NCBI RefSeq assembly: GCF_051195235.1
Contig: NZ_JBNFZM010000004.1
Location: forward strand, 310,001 to 374,000
Direction of reading: 5' to 3'
DNA: 64,000 nucleotides
Source of the DNA: Tateyamaria sp947503385
Lineage (GTDB): Bacteria > Pseudomonadota > Alphaproteobacteria > Rhodobacterales > Rhodobacteraceae
The stretch's first letter is position 1. Every line of letters starts with the position of its first letter. Below the pieces are notes generated by a model. The model was not told where the DNA came from. It searched no databases and saw only the letters and a list, made by a program, of their open reading frames with translations. The translations under genes were made by a program, and so were the position numbers. This document shows, piece after piece, positions 16,669-25,726 of the stretch.

Positions 16669-19290
16669 ATGACAGACGCGCGCACCAATGCCGGATCCGA
16701 TCCGGCGCTTGAGGATATCGTCGCCGACGCAGACACAGGGGGCCGCCAGCCAAAAGATACCTTTGGCCGCCGCGCATTGTGGGTGCTGCCGCTGTGCTGG
16801 GCGCTGTACCAGCTTTGGATTGCGTCGCCGTTGCCCTTTGTCGTGGGCTTTGTCTGGAACGACACGCAGACGCGGGCCATTCACCTTGGCTTTGCCGTGC
16901 TGCTCGCGTTTCTCGCCTTTCCCGGTCACAAATCCGCCCCCCGCGACCGCATCCCTGCGTTGACGTGGGTGGTTGCGCTGATTGCGGCGGCGGCCGCGTC
17001 CTATCTGTGGTGGGATTATCGCGGGGTCGCCAACCGCACCGGTGCGCCCAACATGACGGATATTGTCATTGCGGGCATCGGGCTGGTCCTGCTGATGGAG
17101 GCCGCGCGCCGGTCGCTGGGCATTCCGCTGATGGCCGTGGCGCTGTTTTTCCTGTCTTATGTCTTCTTTGGCTCGTGGTCCGGCCTGCCCGAAGTTGTCC
17201 AGTGGAAAGGCGCGTCGTTCGAAAAGGCGATGAGCCACATGTGGCTGACGACCGAAGGGGTGTTTGGCGTGGCCCTTGGCGTGTCGTCGGGCTTTGTCTT
17301 TCTGTTTGTGCTGTTTGGCGCGCTGCTGAATCAAGCCGGTGCGGGCAACTATTTCCTGCAACTGGCTTTTGCGGCCCTTGGCCACCTGCGCGGCGGCCCC
17401 GCAAAGGCTGCCGTGATTGCATCTGCTGCCACCGGCCTGATCTCAGGCTCGTCCATCGCCAACGTGGTCACCACCGGCACCTTTACCATTCCGCTGATGA
17501 AAAAGGTCGGCTTTCCCGCGACCAAAGCGGGCGCGGTTGAGGTGTCATCGTCGATCAACGGCGTGCTGACGCCCCCGGTGATGGGGGCCGTCGCGTTCCT
17601 GATGACGGAATATGTAGGCATTTCCTATGTCGAGGTCGTCAAGACCGCTATTGTGCCTGCCGCGATTTCCTATGTCGCGCTGGTCTACATCGTCCACCTT
17701 GAGGCGCTGAAATCGGGCATGAAAGGCTCCAGCCGGATGCACCCGGTCAAATTCATGCTGGGCGCGATTTTCATCATCGCGATCTCCATCGTGATTGCGG
17801 GTGGGTTGCTGTTTCTGACCGGTGTCGTTGTCGACACGATCTATGGCGTGTTCGGCGGTGCGGCGATGTCGGTGCTGCTGGCGCTGATGTTCGTGGCATA
17901 TCTTGCTGCGGTGCGGTTCGCCGCCAAAGGCCCCGATCTCGACACCAGCCTTGACAGTATGCAGAACCTGCCGCCGGTGCGTGAAATCTTCAAGACCGGC
18001 ATCCACTACATCATGCCGATCCTGCTGCTGATGTATTTGCTGATGATCGAACGCAAATCGCCCGGTCTGTCCGCCTTTTGGTCAACCATCGCGATGCTGT
18101 TCATCCTGTTGACGCAGAACCCGCTCAAGGCGTTTTTCCGGGGGCAGGGCGGTGTGGTCCAACGCTTTGCCGACGGGATCAGCGACATTGCCGAAGGCAT
18201 GATCGCAGGCGCGCGCAACATGATCGGCCTTGCCGCCGCCATGGGTGTGGCGGGTATCATTGTGGGTGCTGTGACGCTCACCGGGATCGGGCAGGTGATG
18301 GCGGAGTTCGTGGAATTTCTGGCGCTTGGTCTTGATGGTCTGGTGCCGTTTATGAACATCAAGCTGCTGGCGATGCTGTTCTTTGTCGCCGTGATCTCGA
18401 TCGTGCTTGGGATGGGGCTGCCCACCACTGCCAACTATATCGTGGTGTCGTCGCTGATGGCGGGTGTTGTCGTCGAACTGGGTGCGCAAGAAGGGCTGAT
18501 TGTGCCGCTGGTGGCGGTGCACATGTTCGTCTTTTACTTTGGCATCATGGCGGATGTGACTCCGCCCGTGGGACTTGCGAGTTTTGCGGCGGCCGCAATT
18601 TCGAAGGGTGATCCGCTCAAGACGGGGTTCCAGGCGTTTTTCTATTCGATCCGCACGGCGCTGTTGCCGTTTTTGTTCATCTTCAACACCGATCTGCTGT
18701 TGATTGACGTGGGGCCAGTGCAGGCGGTGTTCGTCTTTATCGTGGCGCTCATCGCGATGCTGCTCTTTGCCGCCGCCACGATGAGCTATTTCATCGTACC
18801 ATCGCGGTTCTACGAAAGCATTGCGCTGTTGGTGGCTGCGTTCGTGCTGTTTCAACCGGGCTACATCCTTAACCAGTTCGCGCCCGAGTTCGAAACACGA
18901 CCCGGATCGGAACTGTTTTCCATGGCCCAAGCAGCGCCGGACAACGCATCACTGCGCGTGCGCTTGATGGGTGAAAATCTGAACGGCGAGGTGGTGGACG
19001 CGCGCTATTTGCTGCCTGTCGGAGATGCGGGCGAGGACGGCGCGGCGCGCCTGCTGAACGGCGCGGGGATCGAATTCCGGGACGAGGATGGCAAGATATT
19101 TGTCGACAATCTCAGCTTTGGCGGACCTGCCGAACAGCTGGGCATCGACTGGGACTGGGAACTGGTCGAACTGGACGTGCCCGCCGACCGCCCCCCCAAG
19201 GAAATCTTCTATCTGCCGGCGTTGCTTTTGGTGCTTGCCGTGTTCCTGCTCCAACGTCGCCGCCAACCCAAGGAGGAGGCCCTGGCATGA
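16669..19290 (+). CDS. TAXI-TRAP transporter fused permease (DctQM type)
   Basis: The 873-residue protein fuses the small (DctQ-like, about 30-200) and large (DctM-like, about 210-700) TRAP permease subunits, as is normal for TAXI systems. Core motifs include GLISGSSIANVVTTGTFTIPLMKKVGF and the second inverted half GLPTTANYIVVSSLMAGVV. The tail (about 700-873) has two more membrane helices and a soluble, PDZ-like segment (DNLSFGGPAEQLGIDWDWEL) ending in a last helix, consistent with a DUF3394-type tail. The stop overlaps the universal stress protein start by ATGA. Confidence 0.92.
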   Translation: MTDARTNAGSDPALEDIVADADTGGRQPKDTFGRRALWVLPLCWALYQLWIASPLPFVVGFVWNDTQTRAIHLGFAVLLAFLAFPGHKSAPRDRIPALTWVVALIAAAAASYLWWDYRGVANRTGAPNMTDIVIAGIGLVLLMEAARRSLGIPLMAVALFFLSYVFFGSWSGLPEVVQWKGASFEKAMSHMWLTTEGVFGVALGVSSGFVFLFVLFGALLNQAGAGNYFLQLAFAALGHLRGGPAKAAVIASAATGLISGSSIANVVTTGTFTIPLMKKVGFPATKAGAVEVSSSINGVLTPPVMGAVAFLMTEYVGISYVEVVKTAIVPAAISYVALVYIVHLEALKSGMKGSSRMHPVKFMLGAIFIIAISIVIAGGLLFLTGVVVDTIYGVFGGAAMSVLLALMFVAYLAAVRFAAKGPDLDTSLDSMQNLPPVREIFKTGIHYIMPILLLMYLLMIERKSPGLSAFWSTIAMLFILLTQNPLKAFFRGQGGVVQRFADGISDIAEGMIAGARNMIGLAAAMGVAGIIVGAVTLTGIGQVMAEFVEFLALGLDGLVPFMNIKLLAMLFFVAVISIVLGMGLPTTANYIVVSSLMAGVVVELGAQEGLIVPLVAVHMFVFYFGIMADVTPPVGLASFAAAAISKGDPLKTGFQAFFYSIRTALLPFLFIFNTDLLLIDVGPVQAVFVFIVALIAMLLFAAATMSYFIVPSRFYESIALLVAAFVLFQPGYILNQFAPEFETRPGSELFSMAQAAPDNASLRVRLMGENLNGEVVDARYLLPVGDAGEDGAARLLNGAGIEFRDEDGKIFVDNLSFGGPAEQLGIDWDWELVELDVPADRPPKEIFYLPALLLVLAVFLLQRRRQPKEEALA

Positions 19291-19712
19291 AACATGTCCT
19301 TTGCGCCATTGACCTGACCCATCCCGAAGATGCCCGCGCGCTGCTGACCGAGGCGCGCCGCATCGCAGAGCCGCAGGGCGCGCAGTTCAGCGTCGTGACG
19401 GTGCTGCCCGATTACGGCACGTCCTTTGTCGGCTCGTTCTTCAAGGAGGGCACGCTGAAAGAGGCAGCACTGGCCGCACAGGTGGCCTTGCACGAGATGG
19501 TGGACGAGGTGCTGCCCGACATGGGGGCGGTGCAATGCATCGTCGAGATCGGAGTGGTCTACGAACACATCCTGCGCGCAGCAGAGAAATGCGGCGCGGA
19601 TTTCATCATCGTGGGTGCGCACAAGCCGGACCTATCGGATCGGATCACCGGGCCGAACGCCTCGCGCGTGGCGCGGCACGCAAAAGTGTCCGTTCTGGTC
19701 GCGCGGTTCTGA
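19287..19712 (+). CDS. Universal stress protein (UspA fold)
   Basis: This single-domain 141-residue Usp protein has the fold's end motif IIVGAHKPDLSDRITGPNASRVARHAKVSVLVAR, which resembles the ATP-binding G-x2-G-x9-G(S/T/N) pattern. Usp proteins coupled to TRAP transporters are known; in the Halomonas TeaABC system TeaD regulates uptake. By analogy it may regulate the adjacent TAXI transporter. It is the last gene of the rpiR-TAXI cluster and ends 4 bases before the convergent malonyl-CoA ligase. Confidence 0.86.
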   Translation: MKHVLCAIDLTHPEDARALLTEARRIAEPQGAQFSVVTVLPDYGTSFVGSFFKEGTLKEAALAAQVALHEMVDEVLPDMGAVQCIVEIGVVYEHILRAAEKCGADFIIVGAHKPDLSDRITGPNASRVARHAKVSVLVARF

Positions 19713-19716
19713 ATGG

Positions 19717-21216
19717 TCAGGTGCTGTGATCCTGCCGCAGGACGTTTTTCTGCACCTTGCCCATCGTATTGCGTGGCAACGCATCAAGGATGATGTAGCG
19801 GCGCGGATGCTTGAACCGGGCCAGTTGCGCCTCGACCTTGGCCCTGATGCTGTCAGGATCGGGTGACGCGCCGGGGGCGGGAACCACAGCGGCAATGACG
19901 CTTTCGCCGAAATCCGGATGCGGGACACCGAACACGGCGCTTTCGGTCACACCGTCCGCGTCATTGATCACGTCCTCAATCTCTTTGGGGTAGATGTTGT
20001 AGCCACCCGAGATGATCAGATCCTTGGCACGGCCCACAATTGCGATGCGGCCATCCGGTTCCATGACCGCCAGATCACCGGTAAGAAAGAAGCCGTCTGC
20101 ACGCAACTCCTCCGCCGTTTTTTCGGGCATGTTCCAGTAGCCCTGAAACACGTTGTCGCCGCGGACTTCGATCATGCCGATCTCTCCGTAAGGCAGGGTG
20201 TCTCCGGTTTCGGGATTGGTGATCCTGACCTCGGTGCCGGGCAGGGCATGTCCAACCGTCCCGGCGACACGCGGACCATCATAGGGGTTCGAGGTGATCA
20301 TGTTCGTTTCGGTCATGCCGTAGCGTTCGAGAATGCGGTGCCCGGTGCGCGCCTCAAACGCCTTGTGCGTCTCGGCCAGCAGCGGCGCGGACCCGGAGAC
20401 AAAGAGCCGCATCTTGTCACACAGACCATCGGCAAAGCGCGCATCTCCCAACAGGCGGGTGTAAAAGGTCGGTACGCCCATCATCAGCGTGGAGCGGGGC
20501 AGTTCGTCCAGAATGGTATCGACGTCAAACCCCGCCATCAGCCGCACGCAGGACCCGGCCATCAGTGCCGTGTTCAGCGCAACAAACAGCCCATGCGTGT
20601 GAAAGATGGGCAGCGCATGGATCAGCCTGTCCTGCGCAGTGATTTGCCAAAGGTCAGTCAGAACCGTGGCATTGGACAGCAGGTTCTTGTGGCTGAGCAT
20701 TGCGCCTTTGGACCGTCCGGTCGTGCCAGACGTGTATAGCAGCGCCGCCAGATCATCGGGGCCACGCGGCACCGTCTCAAACTGCGTCGGCCTGTCGTTC
20801 GCTGCGACGCTCAAACTGCCTGCGTCGCCCGCAAGCGTCAGCACTTTTGCCCCGACATCCGCGGCGATCTCGGCGATTTGAGGCGCGTCACCGTCATCAC
20901 ACACGATCAGAGCGGGTGTCGCATCGCTGATGAAGTAGTGTAGTTCCGACAGGGTATAGGCCGTGTTGAGTGGCAGATAGACCGCGCCTGCCTGCACCGC
21001 AGCCGCATAAAGCGCGACCGTATCGCTCAACTTGGGGGCTTGCACGACGATGCGGTCGCCGGGTGTCACGCCTGTCTCGATCAACACATGCGCGATCTGT
21101 GCGGCCCGCTTTACGAAATCCGCATAGCTAAGCGTGACACCATCGTCGCGTTCAAGGAATGGGTCGGCAGTATTGGCGTGCGGCGCGATCAGCGCGTCAT
21201 AAAGAGTGTTGGTCAC
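19717..21216 (-). CDS. matB: Malonyl-CoA synthetase (malonate-CoA ligase)
   Basis: This 499-residue acyl-adenylate-forming enzyme has the motifs LLYTSGTTGRSKGAMLSHKN (A3), YGMTETNM (A5), TGDLAVMEPDGRI (A7) and the C-terminal catalytic lysine segment PRNTMGKVQKNVLR. Closest in kind are the MatB enzymes that make malonyl-CoA from malonate, CoA and ATP. The neighbour malonyl-CoA decarboxylase overlaps its start by ATGA, which strongly supports malonate as the substrate. Together MatB and MatA turn malonate into acetyl-CoA and CO2. Confidence 0.9.
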   Translation of the reverse strand: MTNTLYDALIAPHANTADPFLERDDGVTLSYADFVKRAAQIAHVLIETGVTPGDRIVVQAPKLSDTVALYAAAVQAGAVYLPLNTAYTLSELHYFISDATPALIVCDDGDAPQIAEIAADVGAKVLTLAGDAGSLSVAANDRPTQFETVPRGPDDLAALLYTSGTTGRSKGAMLSHKNLLSNATVLTDLWQITAQDRLIHALPIFHTHGLFVALNTALMAGSCVRLMAGFDVDTILDELPRSTLMMGVPTFYTRLLGDARFADGLCDKMRLFVSGSAPLLAETHKAFEARTGHRILERYGMTETNMITSNPYDGPRVAGTVGHALPGTEVRITNPETGDTLPYGEIGMIEVRGDNVFQGYWNMPEKTAEELRADGFFLTGDLAVMEPDGRIAIVGRAKDLIISGGYNIYPKEIEDVINDADGVTESAVFGVPHPDFGESVIAAVVPAPGASPDPDSIRAKVEAQLARFKHPRRYIILDALPRNTMGKVQKNVLRQDHST

Positions 21217-22511
21217 GCAGGTTCTTCCTTGGAGGTCTGGGTCAGCGGTGCGTTGGCCAGCGTCCGCATTGCCTTGGTGGCCGCCACATCCCCGTGCAGC
21301 GCAAAGCGTGCGTGGTTGGGACCCGTCTGCGCCAGATCGTAGAGGTAGTTGACCATGACACCGCTTGACTGTGCGTGTCCGTTTGCGGACGTGTCGGCAT
21401 TGGCGTGCAGGTCATGGATTTCCGCACCATTGCCCAGATGGAACCGTGCGACGGGATCAAATGGCGTGCCATCGGCGCGTTTTGCCGTCATCAGGTAACG
21501 CGCGGCCATCGCACGCAGCACGGCTTCGGAGGCGGTGCCGCCCAGCACATCCTGCGCGGCTTGCCCGTGCTCCGGGTCATCGGTTTGCGTGGCCAGCCAT
21601 TGGTTCAGGCGGGGGATGGGTGACAGGGTCACGAAACGCTCCAACCCCGGCACATCGCGCGCCAGTTCTGCGGCCACCTGCTTGATCAGTAGATTGCCAA
21701 AGCTGATGCCGGTCAGCCCGCTTTGACAGTTCGAGATGGAGTAAAACACCGCCACCCGCGCGGCCTCTGTCGCCAGCGGCGTCCGCCCATCCAGCAGCAG
21801 CGCATCAATAGAGCCGGGAATGTCCGCCGTCAGCGCAACCTCGACAAAGATCAACGGCTCGTCAGGCATTGACGGATGAAAGAACGCGAAACACCGGCGA
21901 TCTTCGGGATAAAGCCTGCGGCGCAGATCATCCAGATCACCGATCCGGTGCACGGCCTCATAGGCGACAATCTTGTCCAGAATGCGTGCTGGCGTGTCCC
22001 AGTTGATGGCCTTGAGCACCAGAAAGCCCGGATTGAACCAACTGCGCAACAGATGGACAAAGTCAAAATCCGTCCGCGCAAGGTCCGGGTGATCCCGCAC
22101 GAACCGCAGCAGATCCACACGCATGGCCACCAGTGCCGCCGTCGCACCAACGGGCTGGTTCAGGCGCCGCAGCAATTCCTGACGCCGCGGCTCTGCGGCG
22201 CGGCTGAGGTCTCGAAACAGGTCCGTCCGGGGCGCTTCGGCATAGGTGCGCGCAAGGGCGGCCAGATGCGCGGCGTCAATCTCCAACGCGGTGTTGAGGT
22301 ATTCGAAAAACGCCAGTTTGTCAGCGTCATTTGCGCTGGCATAGCGGTCAAGGAGCGTGGCGGCCAGTTGGACACCGGACAGTTCGCCTTCGGTGGACAG
22401 CAATGCGTCGCACAAGGCGGGCAGGGGACGCGTATCGTCCTTGCCCCGCGCCCGGTCACGGCGTTCAAACAATTGCGTCAGCAGATCGCCCAGAAACCAG
22501 TTCCGTTGCAC
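21213..22511 (-). CDS. matA: Malonyl-CoA decarboxylase
   Basis: MatA decarboxylates malonyl-CoA to acetyl-CoA. The 432-residue protein has the helical N-terminal domain (LLRSWFNPGFLVLKAINWDTPARILDKIVAYEAVHRI) and a GNAT-like catalytic domain with FFHPSMPDEPLIFVEVALT, FYSISNCQSGLTGISFGNLLIKQVA and TLSPIPRLNQWL, all typical of malonyl-CoA decarboxylase. It sits in the order gntR-matA-matB, as in rhizobial malonate operons. The start at 22511 lies one base from the gntR stop. Confidence 0.94.
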   Translation of the reverse strand: MQRNWFLGDLLTQLFERRDRARGKDDTRPLPALCDALLSTEGELSGVQLAATLLDRYASANDADKLAFFEYLNTALEIDAAHLAALARTYAEAPRTDLFRDLSRAAEPRRQELLRRLNQPVGATAALVAMRVDLLRFVRDHPDLARTDFDFVHLLRSWFNPGFLVLKAINWDTPARILDKIVAYEAVHRIGDLDDLRRRLYPEDRRCFAFFHPSMPDEPLIFVEVALTADIPGSIDALLLDGRTPLATEAARVAVFYSISNCQSGLTGISFGNLLIKQVAAELARDVPGLERFVTLSPIPRLNQWLATQTDDPEHGQAAQDVLGGTASEAVLRAMAARYLMTAKRADGTPFDPVARFHLGNGAEIHDLHANADTSANGHAQSSGVMVNYLYDLAQTGPNHARFALHGDVAATKAMRTLANAPLTQTSKEEPA

Positions 22512-22512
22512 C

Positions 22513-23178
22513 TTACGCCTCCATCTGACGGCTCAGATATTCGCCGGTTCGGCGGTAGTGGCTGATCAGCAAATCTGTGGCCGCGTCCGCATCGTGGTCC
22601 AATGCCGCATCAAGGATTTCCTGATGTTCCGTGGCGATACTGCGTTTGCGATAGCTGGCACCACCGGCGGCAAGGTTCCGGTAGCGGATGTTCAGATCAT
22701 AAAGCTGCGCGCAGTAGCGTTCGAGCATCGGCAGGCCTGCATTGTCGAGCAGCGCCATGTGAAACGCCTTGTGCGCAACTTCGAAATCCGTCGCATCGCG
22801 CTGGCTGGCCTTTTTCATATGGTGATGCCGCAGCACCAGACGTTCTTCCCAATCGGCGGCACCGTTGGCGATGGAGGCGCGCAGCGCCATCGGCTCCAGC
22901 GTGCAGCGCAGGGTCAGGATTTCTTCGAAATTGGCCTTGCCCACGGGGGCCGCACGGAATCCGCGCTGGTCGATCCGCTCGACCAGCATGTCAGAGGTCA
23001 GCAAGCTCAGCGCTTCGCGTACGGGGCTTGCCCCGGTGTTCAGCAATCCGCGCAACTGTTCAATTTTCAGCTTTTCGCCGGGGGGCAGCGCGCCCGTCAG
23101 GATCATCTCGCGCAATGTCAGATACGCGCCATGGGTGGCGGAGGTTTCCTTGCCCGCAATGTCGCGTGTGACGTTCAT
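22513..23178 (-). CDS. GntR-family regulator with FCD domain (MatR-like)
   Basis: The protein has a winged-helix GntR domain (about 15-80; LREMILTGALPPGEKLKIEQLRGLLNTGASPVREALSLLTSDML) and an all-helical FCD ligand domain (85-221). Start at 23178 (MNVTRDIAGKETSATHGAYLTLREMI); the upstream open frame is not family-like. In rhizobia MatR, a GntR protein, represses the mat genes until malonate is present, and this gene has the same position. FCD proteins usually bind small carboxylates through a metal. It could also act on the divergent TRAP/dioxygenase operon. Confidence 0.85.
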   Translation of the reverse strand: MNVTRDIAGKETSATHGAYLTLREMILTGALPPGEKLKIEQLRGLLNTGASPVREALSLLTSDMLVERIDQRGFRAAPVGKANFEEILTLRCTLEPMALRASIANGAADWEERLVLRHHHMKKASQRDATDFEVAHKAFHMALLDNAGLPMLERYCAQLYDLNIRYRNLAAGGASYRKRSIATEHQEILDAALDHDADAATDLLISHYRRTGEYLSRQMEA

Positions 23179-23194
23179 GTCGTGCCTTTCCGGC

Positions 23195-23581
23195 TCAGCT
23201 GAGGGCGGCGCCGCCCGTCGAGAGGCCAACAGACAGCGTCAGCGACCCTTCGTTTATCATCCAGCGCCGCAAGGTGAACGTGCGTGCGCCGGTCTTGTGC
23301 ATCGGGTCGTTCTCGGCCAGTGCGCGCGCCGCCTCAAAGCTGTCGGCGCGGTAGATGACAAGACCCATGCCCTGCATGTGTTCGCCCGTTTCATCGGACA
23401 TTGGACCGGCAAAAGCAAGCTGGCCCGCCCGTTCCAGATCAGCCTGATATGCAAGGTGATCGGGCAGCGCAGCCTTGACGTCATCTGGTGTTTTGGCGGG
23501 CGTGCTCATCACCACATAAAGCTCCAGCGCCAACGCGCCCCGATCTCTGGCTGTCGCTTTGTAGTCGGCCCAGGCCACCAT
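23195..23581 (-). CDS. YciI-family protein
   Basis: This small 128-residue protein has the YciI dimeric alpha-beta barrel pattern (ALPDHLAYQADLERAGQLAFAGPMSDETGEHMQGMGLVIYRADSFEAARALAENDPM), with the conserved H of the DH..Y and the later D near the expected positions. YciI proteins resemble muconolactone isomerase in fold and some act on catabolic intermediates. It begins the minus-strand operon yciI-gntR-matA-matB, divergent from an aromatic-type operon, so a role on a ring-cleavage intermediate is possible but unproven. Confidence 0.82.
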   Translation of the reverse strand: MVAWADYKATARDRGALALELYVVMSTPAKTPDDVKAALPDHLAYQADLERAGQLAFAGPMSDETGEHMQGMGLVIYRADSFEAARALAENDPMHKTGARTFTLRRWMINEGSLTLSVGLSTGGAALS

Positions 23582-23665
23582 GACTGCCCCTCCAAAATAT
23601 CGATATTATTTGACACTTGATCATATTGTAGGCAGAAATTGCGTGAACTGACAAGGATTGCGACG
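23582..23665. promoter_or_regulatory. Divergent control region with a 12-bp perfect palindrome
   Basis: The 84 bases between the yciI operon and the FAA-hydrolase operon are AT-rich compared with their flanks. They hold the perfect palindrome AATATCGATATT (23596-23607), a TTGACA (23610-23615) and TTGATCATATTG (23617-23628). This is the natural place for divergent promoters and for a GntR operator, but which palindrome is bound cannot be told from sequence. Confidence 0.5.
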
Positions 23666-24550
23666 ATGAAATATCTGGTGGGCGAGGTGCCGGGTGGCAC
23701 GGCTGTTTTTGCTGTAACCGGCGAGAATGCCGTGAATTTGACGGCCCTGGACGCACATCTCGGCGCTGATCTGATGGGGGTGATCGCGGCGCCGGACCGA
23801 GTCGCGGCGTTGGCCGGGCAGCTTGCCGATGCGCCGCAGGTGCCCGTCAGTTCCATCACGCCGGCGCTTCCTGTCACGACCCCCGGCACGATCATTTGCC
23901 TCGGGCTGAACTATGTCGAACACATCAAAGAAGGCGGCTACGACATTCCCGACTACCCGGCGCTGTTCATGCGGGGCCGGAATTCGATCATGGCGGCAGG
24001 GCAACCGATGGTTCGGCCCGCCTGTTCGGACAAGTTGGACTACGAGGCCGAACTGATGCTGATCGTCGGCAAACGCGGGCGGCACGTCTCCGAAGCGGAC
24101 GCGCTGGATCATGTGTTTGGCTACACCGTGTTCAACGACGGCTCGGTCCGGGACTACCAGCGCAAGACGCACCAGTGGACGCCGGGAAAAAATTTCGACA
24201 GCACCGGCGCGGTTGGCCCGTTTACGGTGACGCCGGATGATCTGCCCGAAGCGGCATCGGGCTTAAAAATCGAAAGCCGCGTGGGCGACGAGATTCTGCA
24301 AAGCTCCAACACGGCCAACATGATCTGGGGCGTGCGGCAGGTGATTGCCACGATCTCGGAATATACCACGCTGGAACCCGGCGACCTGATCGCGCTTGGC
24401 ACGCCGCCGGGCGTGGGCCATGCCAAGAAACCCAACCCCCGTTGGTTGATCCCAGGTGAAACGGTCGAGATCGAGATTGAGGGGATCGGCATTTGCGCCA
24501 GCCCCGTCATCGATGAAAAAGACGCGGGCACACAGGTGGCAGCCGAATGA
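23666..24550 (+). CDS. Fumarylacetoacetate hydrolase family protein
   Basis: The 294-residue protein has the FAH C-terminal fold: IICLGLNYVEHIKEGGY, LDYEAELMLIVGKRGRHVSEADALDHVFGYTVFNDGSVRDYQ and GDLIALGTPPGVG, with the acidic metal ligands. Members hydrolyse or decarboxylate acylpyruvates and ring-cleavage products. I start at 23666 (MKYLVGEVPGGTAVF) with the upstream AAGGA as ribosome site. The stop overlaps the next gene by ATGA. Placed ahead of an intradiol dioxygenase, it plausibly handles a downstream intermediate of that pathway. Confidence 0.88.
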   Translation: MKYLVGEVPGGTAVFAVTGENAVNLTALDAHLGADLMGVIAAPDRVAALAGQLADAPQVPVSSITPALPVTTPGTIICLGLNYVEHIKEGGYDIPDYPALFMRGRNSIMAAGQPMVRPACSDKLDYEAELMLIVGKRGRHVSEADALDHVFGYTVFNDGSVRDYQRKTHQWTPGKNFDSTGAVGPFTVTPDDLPEAASGLKIESRVGDEILQSSNTANMIWGVRQVIATISEYTTLEPGDLIALGTPPGVGHAKKPNPRWLIPGETVEIEIEGIGICASPVIDEKDAGTQVAAE

Positions 24551-25212
24551 ACGCCCCCGCCAAAGAGGCGCTGGACGCCGCGCGCGCCAAGGCGCAGGCC
24601 GATCACCGCGACCTGCGGTTCCGCATCGACCGGCTGTCGGATGACGCCATCGACCTGATCCTGCGCCGTGCGCGGTCGCATTACGCGTGGCGGGACGAAC
24701 CCGTGCCCGATGCGCTGCTCGAAGAGATCTATGACATTACCATAAATGGCGCGACCAGCATGAACACGCTGCCTGCACGGTTCGTGTTCGTGAAATCGCC
24801 CGAGGGCAAGGACCGGCTGGCCAAGGCACTGAAGCCCGCCAATGTGGCCAAGATGATGGGTGCGCCCGTAACCGTAATTGTCGCCCATGATCTCGAGTTT
24901 TGGAAAGAGTTGACCTTCACCTTTCCGCATGAAGACCGGCGGCATTTCTTTGAGGGCAAGGACCAGCACATCGCCGACACCGCGTTCCGCAATGGCACGT
25001 TGCAGGGCGCGTATTTGATGATCGCAGCCCGGGCTGTTGGCCTTGATGTCGGTGCCATGTCGGGCTTTTTCAACGATGTCGTGGATGCAGAGTTCTTTGC
25101 CGGAACCACGCTGAAATCGAATTTCCTGTGCAACATCGGGTACGCGGACGAGACGGCATTGTTCCAGAAATTGCCGCGCTTTCCGTTCGACAAGGCGTGC
25201 AGCTACGCCTGA
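24547..25212 (+). CDS. Nitroreductase-family protein, malonic semialdehyde reductase (RutE)-like
   Basis: This 221-residue FMN-dependent nitroreductase-fold protein has the RutE/HadB pattern: RSHYAWRDEPVPDALLEEIYDITINGATSMNTLPARFVFV, MGAPVTVIVAHD, FRNGTLQGAYLMIAARAVGLDVGAMSGF. RutE reduces malonic semialdehyde to 3-hydroxypropionate in pyrimidine breakdown. No other rut gene is nearby, so its substrate here may differ, but the malonate genes across the divergent promoter make a C3-acid link attractive. It overlaps the FAA hydrolase gene. Confidence 0.83.
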   Translation: MNAPAKEALDAARAKAQADHRDLRFRIDRLSDDAIDLILRRARSHYAWRDEPVPDALLEEIYDITINGATSMNTLPARFVFVKSPEGKDRLAKALKPANVAKMMGAPVTVIVAHDLEFWKELTFTFPHEDRRHFFEGKDQHIADTAFRNGTLQGAYLMIAARAVGLDVGAMSGFFNDVVDAEFFAGTTLKSNFLCNIGYADETALFQKLPRFPFDKACSYA

Positions 25213-25221
25213 GGAGGGGCC

Positions 25222-25680
25222 ATGGCCGTCAAGATGAAAACCTTCGTGACATACCGCACCACCGCGGCCTGTCCGACACATGCGCGCACCGAAATCCCCG
25301 TGCGCGACCTCAACGTGGTGATTGACGAACCGGTTGCGCGGGGTGGCACGAACATGGGCCCCAGCCCGACCGAGGCGGCGATGACGGCCCTGATCGCCTG
25401 CACAAATGTGATCGGCCACAAGAACGCAGCAAGGCTGGGGGTGGACCTTGGCACAGTCACGATTGACGCAAACTGCAAGTTCGATCGGCGCGGCGTTCTC
25501 ATGGAGGAAGAGATCGACCTGCCGTTTCCCGAAATCACGCTGACCGTGAATTGCGACACACCCGCCAGTCAAAACGATCTGACCCGCGTGGGCCAAGAGA
25601 CGTCAAAATACTGCGCCATCGCCAAGCTGTTCGAGGCCGCAGGCACGGATCTGACGGTGAATTGGGTCAAGACCAACTGA
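25222..25680 (+). CDS. OsmC-family protein
   Basis: The 152-residue protein resembles the OsmC/YhfA group (TNMGPSPTEAAMTALIACTNVIGHKNAARLGVDLGTVTIDANCKFDRRG). The conserved cysteine in LIACTN is visible; a second peroxidatic cysteine in the C-terminal half (KYCAIAKLFEAAG) is also present, as in thiol peroxidases of this family. It starts nine bases after the RutE-like gene. In this operon it may remove organic hydroperoxides formed by oxygenase chemistry, which is inference. Confidence 0.83.
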   Translation: MAVKMKTFVTYRTTAACPTHARTEIPVRDLNVVIDEPVARGGTNMGPSPTEAAMTALIACTNVIGHKNAARLGVDLGTVTIDANCKFDRRGVLMEEEIDLPFPEITLTVNCDTPASQNDLTRVGQETSKYCAIAKLFEAAGTDLTVNWVKTN

Positions 25681-25726
25681 GACAAAAGAGGCCGCACATG
25701 GCCGCGCATTCTGGGAGGAAAACCAT

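Noticed and set aside
15880..17385. A 501-codon minus-strand frame across the TAXI receptor and permease
   Set aside because: It is Arg/Gly/His-rich low-complexity antisense of two clear TRAP genes and has no domain or ribosome site of note.
24154..25596. A 480-codon minus-strand frame across the FAA hydrolase, nitroreductase and OsmC genes
   Set aside because: Three real genes with family motifs and tight spacing occupy the plus strand; the frame lacks protein-like features.
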